Below are positions 1 through 4,777 of a stretch of DNA of 9,275 bases, piece by piece. The position numbers were made by a program, and so were the translations under genes. Source of the stretch: Patescibacteria group bacterium (GTDB taxonomy: Bacteria; Patescibacteriota; Gracilibacteria; UBA1369; LOWO2-01-FULL-3); contig JAHIRL010000130.1 of assembly GCA_018818755.1 (NCBI GenBank), forward strand, positions 1 to 9,275. The letters are read 5' to 3'. The number at the start of each line of letters is the position of its first letter. Within the stretch, counting starts at the first letter, position 1. The notes under the pieces were generated by a model, which did no database searches, was not told where the DNA came from, and saw only the letters and a list, made by a program, of their open reading frames with translations.

Positions 1-182
1 AAATAAACCAAATCCGCCCCACTTCTCAAAGCCGCCATTCCGCTCAAAATAGGCGCACCATAATACGCCTCACTTCCCCCCACAATCATCACGCGCCCAT
101 TTTGGCCCTTATGAGAATCCAATCTACGCTTAGGCAACAAGCCTCGCACTACCGATTTTTTAATCTCTGTTATCATAGCCAT
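1..182 (-). CDS. nnrD: ADP/ATP-dependent NAD(P)H-hydrate dehydratase, N-terminal part (cut by window edge)
   Basis: Reading leftward from an ATG at 182, 60 codons are open to the window edge: MAMITEIKKSVVRGL, then a basic stretch, then HKGQNGRVMIVGGSEAYYGA and a segment ending ALRSGADLVY. The KG..G.v.iVGGS..Y.GAp.L....AlrsGadLv pattern is the nucleotide-binding start of the YjeF C-terminal (NnrD/CARKD) ribokinase-like fold, which dehydrates damaged (S)-NAD(P)H hydrate back to NAD(P)H. The start overlaps the 3' end of enolase by 23 nt (17 nt if the second ATG at 176 is used), so it is almost certainly co-transcribed and translationally coupled with enolase. A GGAGG at 206-210 lies inside a Gly-Gly pair of enolase and is about 23 nt from the ATG, too far to act as a normal ribosome binding site. 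There is no N-terminal epimerase (NnrE) domain, unlike E. coli YjeF. The catalytic C-terminal region is outside the window. Confidence 0.85.
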   Translation of the reverse strand, partial: MAMITEIKKSVVRGLLPKRRLDSHKGQNGRVMIVGGSEAYYGAPILSGMAALRSGADLVY

Positions 183-1464
183 CTTTTAAATTATAGAATG
201 CCTTACCTCCTAAATATTCCGCTTTCTCTCCCAATTCTTCCTCAATTCGCAGCAATTGGTTATATTTACAGATACGATCTGTTCGCGACAGCGATCCTGT
301 TTTAATCTGTCCGGTCCCCATTGCCACAACAAAATCCGCAATAGTCGTATCCTCAGTTTCCCCACTCCTATGCGAAACAACAGCAGTCCAGTTTGCCTCT
401 CTCGCCATTTTTATTGCGGCAATTGTTTCGGTAAGAGATCCGATCTGATTAAGCTTAATCAAAATTGAATTAGCCGCACCCTCCTTAATCCCTCGCTCCA
501 ACCTCTTCACATTGGTCACCAGCAAATCATCCCCCATCACCTGAATCTGCCCTTCCAACGATTTCATCAAAGAACTCCAACCTTCCCAATCATCTTCATC
601 CATCCCATCCTCAATAGAAATAATCGGATATTTCCGCAACAACACATCATAAAACGCCGCCAAATCACCACTACTCAATTCCTCCGGTTTCCCCTCAATT
701 TTAATCTTATATTTTCCATTCTCATAAAACTCGCTCGCCGCCACATCCAGGGCAATCATAACCTCTTTCCAAGGCTTATAACCGGCCCCCTCAATAGCCT
801 TAACCACATAATCAAGCGCAGCCTCATTATTCGGAAGGTTCGGCGCAAATCCGCCCTCATCTCCCACAGCAGTACTCAGTCCTGCATCTTTCAAAAGACC
901 CTTCAAAGTATGAAAAATCTCCGCCCCCATTCGCAAAGCATGAGTAAAATTATCAGCCCCCACCGGCATCACCATAAACTCCTGAATATCCAAGCCGCTA
1001 TCCGCATGCGCCCCACCATTCATAATATTCATCATCGGCACCGGCAAAGTCCTCGCCTCTGGGTTCAAATATTTATAAAGCGAAACGCCCTTTTCCACAG
1101 CACTCACATGCGCACAAGCCAAACTTACACCCAAAATCGCATTCGCCCCAAGCCGCCCCTTATTCTCCGTCCCATCCAGCTCAATCATTTTCATATCAAT
1201 CGCTTCCTGATCCTCACTATTCATCCCCATGACTGCTCCAGCAATTTCACCATCAACATTCTCGCAAGCCCTCAAAACCCCTTTACCCATGTATCTGGAC
1301 TTATCACCATCCCGCAATTCCACAGCCTCATGCACGCCGGTACTCGCCCCACTTGGAACAATAGCCCGTGCCCTGCCCCCATCAGTCTGTATTTCAACTT
1401 CAACCGTTGGATTTCCGCGGCTATCTAACACTTCTCGAGCATGGAGTTTTTGAATCTTGGACAT
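160..1464 (-). CDS. eno: Enolase (phosphopyruvate hydratase)
   Basis: Cytosolic glycolytic enzyme that interconverts 2-phosphoglycerate and phosphoenolpyruvate. The 434-residue product has the usual family length and carries the full active site: SGAS loop (38-41), GGAHA with His153, Glu162, GDEGG with Glu203, metal ligands Asp240, Glu285 and Asp312, catalytic Lys337 (LIKLNQIGS), SHRSGETED with His365 and Lys388 (TGQIKTGS). An in-frame ATG at 1569 would add 35 residues, but the family starts at MSKI..LHAREVLDSRGNPTVEVE, so ATG 1464 is chosen. That start lies 22 nt downstream of a start site predicted from a TTGTGT-17-TAGTAT promoter, whereas the longer form would begin upstream of that promoter. 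The leader has no Shine-Dalgarno sequence. The gene is first in an operon with the overlapping nnrD-like gene; pairing a glycolytic enzyme with cofactor repair is sensible because hydrated NADH arises as a side product of glycolysis. The coding strand is G-rich relative to C. Confidence 0.98.
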   Translation of the reverse strand: MSKIQKLHAREVLDSRGNPTVEVEIQTDGGRARAIVPSGASTGVHEAVELRDGDKSRYMGKGVLRACENVDGEIAGAVMGMNSEDQEAIDMKMIELDGTENKGRLGANAILGVSLACAHVSAVEKGVSLYKYLNPEARTLPVPMMNIMNGGAHADSGLDIQEFMVMPVGADNFTHALRMGAEIFHTLKGLLKDAGLSTAVGDEGGFAPNLPNNEAALDYVVKAIEGAGYKPWKEVMIALDVAASEFYENGKYKIKIEGKPEELSSGDLAAFYDVLLRKYPIISIEDGMDEDDWEGWSSLMKSLEGQIQVMGDDLLVTNVKRLERGIKEGAANSILIKLNQIGSLTETIAAIKMAREANWTAVVSHRSGETEDTTIADFVVAMGTGQIKTGSLSRTDRICKYNQLLRIEEELGEKAEYLGGKAFYNLKDGYDNRD

Positions 1465-1492
1465 GAAAAGGGGGTTATTATCTTTTGCCCGC

Positions 1493-1521
1493 ATACTATC
1501 AAACCGGGGCTCCACACACAA
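1493..1521 (-). promoter_or_regulatory. Sigma70-type promoter for eno
   Basis: On the minus strand, a -35 TTGTGT (1521-1516) is separated by exactly 17 bp from a -10 TAGTAT (1498-1493). The predicted start near 1486 gives a leader of about 22 nt to the enolase ATG at 1464, with no AGGAGG-like sequence. It is back to back with the promoter of the MBL-fold gene; only 9 bp separate the two -35 boxes. Confidence 0.55.
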
Positions 1522-1530
1522 GTGAAAGCC

Positions 1531-1559
1531 TTGATATAAGGGGGGATTTGCAGTATGAT
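1531..1559 (+). promoter_or_regulatory. Sigma70-type promoter for the MBL-fold gene
   Basis: A -35 TTGATA (1531-1536, 5 of 6 to TTGACA) and a -10 TATGAT (1554-1559, 5 of 6 to TATAAT) are separated by 17 bp. The predicted start near 1566 leaves a leader of about 23 nt to the ATG at 1589, again with no Shine-Dalgarno sequence. It is divergent from the eno promoter, so the pair could be affected jointly by any protein binding or supercoiling change in this roughly 70-bp interval. Confidence 0.65.
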
Positions 1560-1588
1560 TCCTCTGCAAAATTTACTAATTTCTCAAT

Positions 1589-2191
1589 ATGGAAATCACA
1601 TGGCATGGAAAAACTTGTTTTAGGTTCAAAGGCGATAGAGTAGCGGTTGTCACAAACCCGGATAAAGATGCTGGAAAGTTGAAAGCGGATGTTGTACTCA
1701 GCAGTTTGCCAAAAGGGGATTTGGTTGAAGTAGAAGATGCCAGAGTTTTTGATTGGCCCGGAGAATATGAAGTAAAAGATGTTCCGATTATTGGTTTTAG
1801 GGCTTGGACAAAGAGTAAAAGCAAGGAAGAAGAAGAAGGGGGCGAAGGAGAGCCAACTGTAATTTATTATTTTGAAGTTGATGGAGTGAAGATTTGCCAC
1901 TTGGGATTTCTGGGACATGTTTTGACCAGCGATATCGTCAAGAAAATTGGAGATGTGGATGTCCTTTTGGTTAGCGTAGGAGAGGATAGCAACCTGCCTG
2001 CCAAAAAAGCCATGGAAGTTATTGAGGCCATTGAGCCACGAATTGTAATTCCCATGGGGACCAAAAATCCTGGGAGTTTTATGAAAGATCTTGGCGCGGA
2101 CAAGTTTGAAGAAGAAGAAAAATATGTGGTAAAAGGACGCAGCAGCTTGCCAGATGAAAACAGAATTTTTGTGGTATTAAAACATACATAA
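1589..2191 (+). CDS. UlaG-like metallo-beta-lactamase-fold protein lacking the canonical metal ligands
   Basis: 200 residues. The protein follows the layout of the UlaG-like (Lactamase_B_3) MBL-fold family: an ITWHGKTCFRFKG start, KADVVLSS (32-39), PGEYEV (57-62), ICHLGFLGHVL (102-112), a VDVLLVSVGE strand (123-132) and a PRIVIPM strand (150-156). Active members have HxHxDH after the 'DvvL' strand, Asp in GDLGH and His in PMHY; here the corresponding stretches read SSLPKGD, GFLGH and PMGTKN, so none of these metal ligands is visible. A Lys/Glu-rich linker (75-88) is inserted after the PGEYEV strand. The likely reading is a non-catalytic or altered-site member of the fold, but a different metal site cannot be excluded. 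It has its own promoter and a palindrome cluster downstream. Its coding strand is markedly richer in G than C, opposite to the other right-pointing genes here. No substrate can be named. Confidence 0.8.
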   Translation: MEITWHGKTCFRFKGDRVAVVTNPDKDAGKLKADVVLSSLPKGDLVEVEDARVFDWPGEYEVKDVPIIGFRAWTKSKSKEEEEGGEGEPTVIYYFEVDGVKICHLGFLGHVLTSDIVKKIGDVDVLLVSVGEDSNLPAKKAMEVIEAIEPRIVIPMGTKNPGSFMKDLGADKFEEEEKYVVKGRSSLPDENRIFVVLKHT

Positions 2192-2199
2192 ACAAACGA

Positions 2200-2209
2200 G
2201 TCCCCGTAG
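2200..2209 (+). repeat. Direct partial copy of the tRNA-Arg 5' end
   Basis: GTCCCCGTAG is identical to the first ten bases of the tRNA (2326-2335). With the eight preceding bases included, 15 of 18 positions match (2192-2209 versus 2318-2335). No cloverleaf can be completed from this copy. The 126-bp offset encloses the palindrome cluster, which would fit insertion of a small palindromic element beside the tRNA start, or a decayed duplication. Confidence 0.5.
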
Positions 2210-2232
2210 CACTCCGAGCACCGAAGGAGCGC
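2209..2232. repeat. Imperfect hairpin downstream of the MBL-fold gene
   Basis: GCACTCC (2209-2215) can pair with GGAGCGC (2226-2232) with a single A/C mismatch around a 10-nt loop. It is followed by GAGCTC and then by the stronger palindrome at 2243-2262. Together they look like a small REP-like palindromic unit. No U-tract follows, so a simple intrinsic terminator is unlikely. Confidence 0.4.
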
Positions 2233-2242
2233 AGGAGCTCTC

Positions 2243-2262
2243 CCTCCCCTGGAAAGGGGAGG
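2243..2262. repeat. GC-rich palindrome with GGAA tetraloop
   Basis: CCTCCCCT (2243-2250) and AGGGGAGG (2255-2262) form a perfect 8-bp stem around a GGAA (GNRA-type) loop. A second G-rich arm, CCAGGAGG (2263-2270), could compete for the same C-rich strand. It lies between the MBL-fold stop codon and the tRNA gene. It could be a REP-like element, an mRNA 3'-end stabiliser or a factor-dependent termination site; no T-run follows. Confidence 0.6.
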
Positions 2263-2313
2263 CCAGGAGGGGGGTGATTACATGCCTTACATCGCATAAA
2301 AAACGCCCCTTTA

Positions 2314-2319
2314 CATAAT
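2314..2319 (+). promoter_or_regulatory. Possible -10 box of the tRNA-Arg gene
   Basis: CATAAT (5 of 6 to TATAAT) ends six bases before the first nucleotide of the tRNA, so the predicted transcription start falls on or within a base or two of G2326. No convincing -35 is found: the hexamer 17 bp upstream (2291-2296, ATCGCA) matches TTGACA at only three positions. If real, the tRNA is transcribed with essentially no 5' leader. Confidence 0.35.
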
Positions 2320-2325
2320 AAACTC

Positions 2326-2400
2326 GTCCCCGTAGTTCAATGGATAGAATAGAAGTTTCCTAAACTTTAGATGCAGGTTCAATTCCTGCCGGGGACACCA
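2326..2400 (+). tRNA. tRNA-Arg (anticodon CCT), CCA encoded
   Basis: The full cloverleaf can be drawn. The acceptor stem GTCCCCG (2326-2332) pairs perfectly with CGGGGAC (2390-2396). The D stem is GTTC/GAAT (2335-2338/2347-2350). The anticodon stem GAAGT/ACTTT (2352-2356/2364-2368) encloses the loop TTCCTAA with anticodon CCT (2359-2361), reading AGG. The variable region is a short AGAT (2369-2372). The T stem GCAGG/CCTGC (2373-2377/2385-2389) is perfect around TTCAATT. The discriminator is A2397 and CCA is encoded (2398-2400). Ten-bp partial copies of its 5' and 3' ends occur at 2200-2209 and 2614-2623. Accessory-type genes follow on the right, as is common next to tRNA genes. Confidence 0.95.
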
Positions 2401-2426
2401 GAAAATTGCGTGAAAACCGATCCGAA

Positions 2427-2466
2427 GCCGCAGCCAAAACGAGCTCCGCGAGTTTTCGGCGTAGGC
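2427..2466. repeat. Long imperfect palindrome, REP-like
   Basis: Nested pairings can be drawn: GCC (2427-2429) with GGC (2464-2466), GCC (2433-2435) with GGC (2458-2460), and AAAAC (2436-2440) with GTTTT (2452-2456), enclosing the apical sequence GAGCTCCGCGA. It begins 27 bp after the tRNA end. The shape resembles repetitive extragenic palindromes, but only one copy is in the window, so its repetitive status is a guess. Confidence 0.45.
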
Positions 2467-2613
2467 GAAGGGAAACTTTCAAGAAAAAATGCGCGAATGA
2501 GTTCACGATTGAGCCATTTTCCTTAGAAAGTTTAGGTTTTCCCTATTCCAGAAAAAGTTGCTAAGTAAAATTTGCCGCGAACATCATTTGCTGTAATACT
2601 TATAAAAGTATCT

Positions 2614-2623
2614 CCGGGGACAC
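2614..2623 (+). repeat. Direct partial copy of the tRNA-Arg 3' end
   Basis: CCGGGGACAC is identical to 2389-2398, covering the 3' acceptor strand, the discriminator and the first C of CCA. Integrases that target tRNA genes leave such a duplicate of the 3' end at the far junction of an insert. The segment between the two copies is only about 225 bp and contains no integrase, so this could be a remnant of an excised or decayed element, or chance. Confidence 0.45.
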
Positions 2624-2662
2624 TTTTTGCAAAATCCCTATATCAAGCCAAAAACTCCCAAT

Positions 2663-2689
2663 TTTTCCCAGGGAAAACTTTGCAAAGTT
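2663..2689. repeat. Two overlapping palindromes after the P-loop gene
   Basis: TTTTCCC-A-GGGAAAA (2663-2677) overlaps the perfect 14-bp palindrome AACTTTGCAAAGTT (2676-2689). They lie 33 bp beyond the stop codon of the leftward P-loop gene. In that transcript the second palindrome could fold as a 5-bp stem with a TGCA loop followed by UUCCC, a weak terminator at best; a protein-binding site is an equal possibility. Confidence 0.4.
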
Positions 2690-2721
2690 GAAAACAATAG
2701 ACCCCCATTATTCATTACCAT

Positions 2722-3363
2722 CTATTTCTTTGATAAAAACGCCATAGCCTTCTTAACTTGTCCGTTAAAATTGGAGTCCATATTTACAATTTTAAATCCA
2801 TGCCTCTTAGCTTCTTTATAGAAATATTGACCATAATAGTTCACCATTTCTGCTATTTTGACCAATGTATCGCGATTCTTTGTTTTAGCAAGAATCCAAT
2901 CGTTGGGAGTCGAACTTTTTTGGACATCCTCAATGAATTTTTTCATATCTTCTTTATATAGGAACAGAACACGGAAGTGCTTGCTTCCATATTTTTTTAT
3001 TAGACGAGTAACTAACTGTGGTGTTACATGGTAACCTTCTACAATATAGTCATTGCCATCAGTTATTTCACAAATAGAAAACATATCCACCGCATCATAA
3101 CTAGTTTTTGCTTGTGATATGTAGTTTTTAGCAATTTGCTTTGGCGTAGCTAACGAATAAGTTTCGTCGTTAGTTTTACCCTTTAACGCATTATGTGGAT
3201 AAAGTTCATTTTCTTTTTTCTTAGTAACATATTTTTGAACATATTTGCGAGCCACAACTTGAAGCGTATCAGAAGCAACCCATTGAATACCAAGTTTCTT
3301 TGATAATTTTTTAGCAAGAGTCGTTTTCCCACATTTTGGAGGACCACCAATTAAATAAATCAT
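2722..3363 (-). CDS. P-loop NTPase of the small kinase type, function unknown
   Basis: 213 residues beginning MIYLIGGPPKCGKTTLAKKL. The Walker A motif is GPPKCGKT (7-14), followed by a helix and an ASDTLQ segment (30-35) typical of small nucleotide or metabolite kinases, where Asp often contacts the phosphoacceptor. The strand DYIVEGYHV (about 105-113) fits the Walker B position with a Glu. A basic C-terminal half follows (FRVLFLYKEDMKK and a Lys-rich tail). The fold is consistent with the broad adenylate kinase/shikimate kinase/2-phosphoglycerate kinase superfamily; the substrate cannot be assigned. A zeta-toxin-like role was considered, but no antitoxin partner is adjacent. The gene is clearly more AT-rich than eno or miaB and lies right of tRNA-Arg among accessory genes, suggesting acquisition. 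A TATACT hexamer at 3375-3370 would place the start site on the ATG itself. The stop codon is TAG. Confidence 0.75.
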   Translation of the reverse strand: MIYLIGGPPKCGKTTLAKKLSKKLGIQWVASDTLQVVARKYVQKYVTKKKENELYPHNALKGKTNDETYSLATPKQIAKNYISQAKTSYDAVDMFSICEITDGNDYIVEGYHVTPQLVTRLIKKYGSKHFRVLFLYKEDMKKFIEDVQKSSTPNDWILAKTKNRDTLVKIAEMVNYYGQYFYKEAKRHGFKIVNMDSNFNGQVKKAMAFLSKK

Positions 3364-3369
3364 ATTTCA

Positions 3370-3375
3370 AGTATA
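3370..3375 (-). promoter_or_regulatory. Possible -10 box of the P-loop gene (leaderless)
   Basis: TATACT on the minus strand ends six bases before the ATG at 3363, so the predicted start coincides with the A of the start codon. The -35 position (TAGATT, 3398-3393) is weak, matching TTGACA at three of six positions. No Shine-Dalgarno sequence is present, as expected for a leaderless message. Confidence 0.35.
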
Positions 3376-3453
3376 TTGAATAACTCATCCAAAATCTATC
3401 TTTTACTCTTTGTAGATAAAGTTGATGTTAAGCAGGATAACGTCTAATATTCC

Positions 3454-3480
3454 TTTTGTTTGAGCCAAAAACAAACAAAA
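3454..3480. repeat. Perfect 9-bp AT-rich inverted repeat beyond the ORF6N gene
   Basis: TTTTGTTTG (3454-3462) and CAAACAAAA (3472-3480) are perfect inverted arms around a 9-nt loop. It lies downstream of the leftward ORF6N gene and overlaps the left copy of the 36-bp direct repeat. It may weaken or end that transcript, although no T-run follows the stem. The right copy of the direct repeat lacks this structure. Confidence 0.35.
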
Positions 3481-3500
3481 AATAAGTAGAAAAGCCTGTG
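3465..3500 (+). repeat. Left copy of a 36-bp direct repeat flanking the ORF6N gene
   Basis: Positions 3465-3500 and 4091-4126 agree at 33 of 36 bases (mismatches at 3473, 3475 and 3498). The core is a 22-base identical run, 3476-3497, containing ATAAGTAGAAAAGCCT. Identity stops at both ends. The repeat encloses exactly one gene. Confidence 0.85.
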
Positions 3501-3515
3501 CTACCAGAAATGGAA

Positions 3516-4007
3516 TTACTTTGGTTTGAAACCAATTAAAGACTCGCCCCCACATTCAAGAAATTCTATTGCTCTCCACAATTTACGAAATTCTTTATCG
3601 TCTTTATGTGACTTCTTAATTATAAAATCACAGATCTCATCGACTTTTCTGAATAGAATCTTTTGTTGGCGAAGTTCAATAAAAGCGCGAACAACCTCAA
3701 TGCTCATTTGCACTGCATGCTTACTCCTTAGTACATTGGCAAGCATAACCGTGCCATGCTCCGTAAATGCGAGAGGAGAATGCCTTAACCCCATTTTTAG
3801 TTCAGGATTGGAAGTCGCAATTTGCGACCTCCAATTTTCGAGTTCAATTTTATCAAGTCGAAATGCAAAATCTTCAGGGAACCGATCGAAATTACGACGT
3901 ACCTGTTCATTGAGTCTTTTAGTAGTGACTCCATAGAGCTTTGCTATATCTCTATCCAGAATTACTCTTTGTCCACGGAATGTATATATAATGTTTTCTA
4001 AGTTCAT
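3516..4007 (-). CDS. ORF6N-domain protein (phage-type regulator)
   Basis: 163 residues starting MNLENIIYTFRGQRVILDRD. The N-terminal two thirds match the ORF6N domain: VILDRDIAKLYGV (about 15-27), TKRLNEQVRRN..RFPEDFAFRL (about 29-52), WRSQIATSN, and LAFTEHGTVMLANVLRSKHAV (about 80-100), then the VVRAFIELRQQ helix and a 48-residue charged tail ending in ECGGESLIGFKPK. ORF6N proteins are common in phages, prophages and mobile islands and are thought to bind DNA or regulate genes; the target is unknown. The frame could start two codons earlier at a GTG (4013), but ATG 4007 matches family starts. The gene is alone between two copies of a 36-bp direct repeat, which suggests it moved as a single-gene cassette. 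No strong promoter is visible; TATGCT at 4024-4019 is a weak -10 candidate. Confidence 0.85.
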   Translation of the reverse strand: MNLENIIYTFRGQRVILDRDIAKLYGVTTKRLNEQVRRNFDRFPEDFAFRLDKIELENWRSQIATSNPELKMGLRHSPLAFTEHGTVMLANVLRSKHAVQMSIEVVRAFIELRQQKILFRKVDEICDFIIKKSHKDDKEFRKLWRAIEFLECGGESLIGFKPK

Positions 4008-4090
4008 ACACACTTTCTAGCATACAAACATTAAATTCTCTTAAAAAATTTCTAAAAAATAAAATACACTATTTATTTCGCTTCCTCATC

Positions 4091-4126
4091 CCAAAAACCA
4101 CCAAAAAATAAGTAGAAAAGCCTATG
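4091..4126 (+). repeat. Right copy of the 36-bp direct repeat
   Basis: Partner of 3465-3500 at a 626-bp offset, with 33 of 36 identical positions. It lies upstream of both the ORF6N start (4007, leftward) and the PQ-loop membrane gene (4159, rightward), and ends 20 bp before the extended -10 element of the latter. Confidence 0.85.
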
Positions 4127-4143
4127 TTCTCAGTCTATTTGCG

Positions 4144-4152
4144 TGATAAAAT
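4144..4152 (+). promoter_or_regulatory. Extended -10 promoter of the PQ-loop membrane gene (leaderless)
   Basis: TG (4144-4145), one base, then TAAAAT (4147-4152) is an extended -10 element. No recognisable -35 lies 16-18 bp upstream, as is often true for extended -10 promoters. The predicted start is base 4159, the A of the ATG, implying a leaderless message. Confidence 0.5.
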
Positions 4153-4158
4153 ACTCAC

Positions 4159-4731
4159 ATGTTGAAATACTTAGTTTTCGTAGGAGCTTTAGCTAATTTT
4201 TTGGGGGCTTCCTATTATCTTAAAAAAACCATCAGGGGCGAGGTCAGACCCAACAGGGTCAGTTTCTTGCTGTGGGGGACAGCACCTTTAATAGGTGTAA
4301 TTGCAGCCTTCAGTGATGAGGTGAGATTGGCGGTTATCCCTGTGCTTTTTGCAAGTTTAATGCCACTGATGATTTTTGCGGCCTCATTCTACAATAAAAA
4401 AGCTTACTGGAAATTAGGGAGATTCGACTACGCCTGTGGAATATTTAGTATTCTTGCATTGATCTTATGGGCTATCACCAGAGATCCAAAAATTGCAATC
4501 TTCTTCGCCATTCTTGCAGATGGTTTCGCCACAATTCCCACTCTCAAAAAATCCTGGACACATCCAAAATCCGAAACTGCAATCAGTTATGGAGCCAGCC
4601 TTTTTAGCCAGACTACAGTTATTTTTGCTCTCGAAATATATTCTTTTTCCGAACTGGCATTCCCCATTTATCTTGGAACAATGAACATTGCGATTATTTC
4701 AACCCTTCTTGTTAGCCGGCACAAAAAATAG
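4159..4731 (+). CDS. PQ-loop/SWEET-like integral membrane protein
   Basis: 190 residues, strongly hydrophobic, with about seven membrane segments (roughly 2-20, 33-51, 58-77, 89-106, 111-128, 141-160, 166-186). Two halves resemble each other: a GASYYLKKTIRGEVRPNRVSF stretch (about 16-36) and GFATIPTLKKSWTHPKSETA (122-141), each a helix that ends in a charged Lys-Lys/Arg turn with Pro followed by Ser or Thr. This is the PQ-loop pattern of three-helix repeats joined by a linker helix, as in SWEET-type sugar transporters, although the exact PQ dipeptide is not conserved. Transport of a small solute is the best guess; no substrate can be named. It appears to be transcribed alone from an extended -10 promoter and ends at a hairpin shared with the converging small membrane gene. 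The stop is TAG. Confidence 0.7.
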   Translation: MLKYLVFVGALANFLGASYYLKKTIRGEVRPNRVSFLLWGTAPLIGVIAAFSDEVRLAVIPVLFASLMPLMIFAASFYNKKAYWKLGRFDYACGIFSILALILWAITRDPKIAIFFAILADGFATIPTLKKSWTHPKSETAISYGASLFSQTTVIFALEIYSFSELAFPIYLGTMNIAIISTLLVSRHKK

Positions 4732-4753
4732 CCTTACTCCAGCCGTAAAGTAA

Positions 4754-4777
4754 AAAAGTATTCCCACAGATACTTTT
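4754..4777. terminator. Bidirectional hairpin terminator between converging genes
   Basis: AAAAGTAT (4754-4761) and ATACTTTT (4770-4777) form a perfect 8-bp stem with an 8-nt loop. Read leftward the stem runs into TTTTTTA, and read rightward into TTTTATT, so it can serve both the PQ-loop gene (+) and the small membrane gene (-), whose stop codon begins inside it. The stem is A/T-rich and therefore weak. Confidence 0.5.

Larger units (their letters stand above)
2401..2721. other. 321-bp stretch without a gene, rich in palindromes
   Basis: No plausible coding frame is present between the tRNA and the P-loop gene. It holds a long imperfect hairpin (2427-2466), the inverted octamers AAACTTTC (2473-2480) and GAAAGTTT (2527-2534), a short ATACTT/AAGTAT hairpin (2596-2611), a copy of the tRNA 3' end (2614-2623), and two overlapping perfect palindromes near the end of the P-loop gene (2663-2689). 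I do not recognise a known structured RNA here. Confidence 0.5.

Noticed and set aside
206..210. GGAGG as ribosome binding site for the nnrD-like gene
   Set aside because: It encodes a Gly-Gly pair in enolase and is about 23 nt from the ATG, beyond normal spacing.
102..305. Short plus-strand frames over the eno/nnrD junction
   Set aside because: They overlap the conserved ends of two genes on the other strand and show no family resemblance or start signals.
910..1428. 172-codon open frame on the plus strand inside eno
   Set aside because: It lies antisense to a fully conserved enolase, has no domain-like sequence and is rich in His/Pro/Thr, as expected from the complement of this gene.
2200..2275. 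A second, degenerate tRNA gene upstream of tRNA-Arg
   Set aside because: Only the first ten bases match; no D, anticodon or T arm can be drawn and no matching acceptor strand follows.
2401..2721. Known structured RNA (tmRNA, RNase P RNA, 6S, riboswitch)
   Set aside because: No conserved core motif of these RNAs is visible; the inverted repeats are short and separate.
2722..3363. Toxin-antitoxin pair (zeta-like kinase toxin)
   Set aside because: There is a Walker A kinase fold but no adjacent antitoxin gene and no recognisable zeta-toxin substrate motifs.
3465..4126. CRISPR-like repeats
   Set aside because: There are only two copies, 626 bp apart, with a gene between them and no regular spacers or cas genes.
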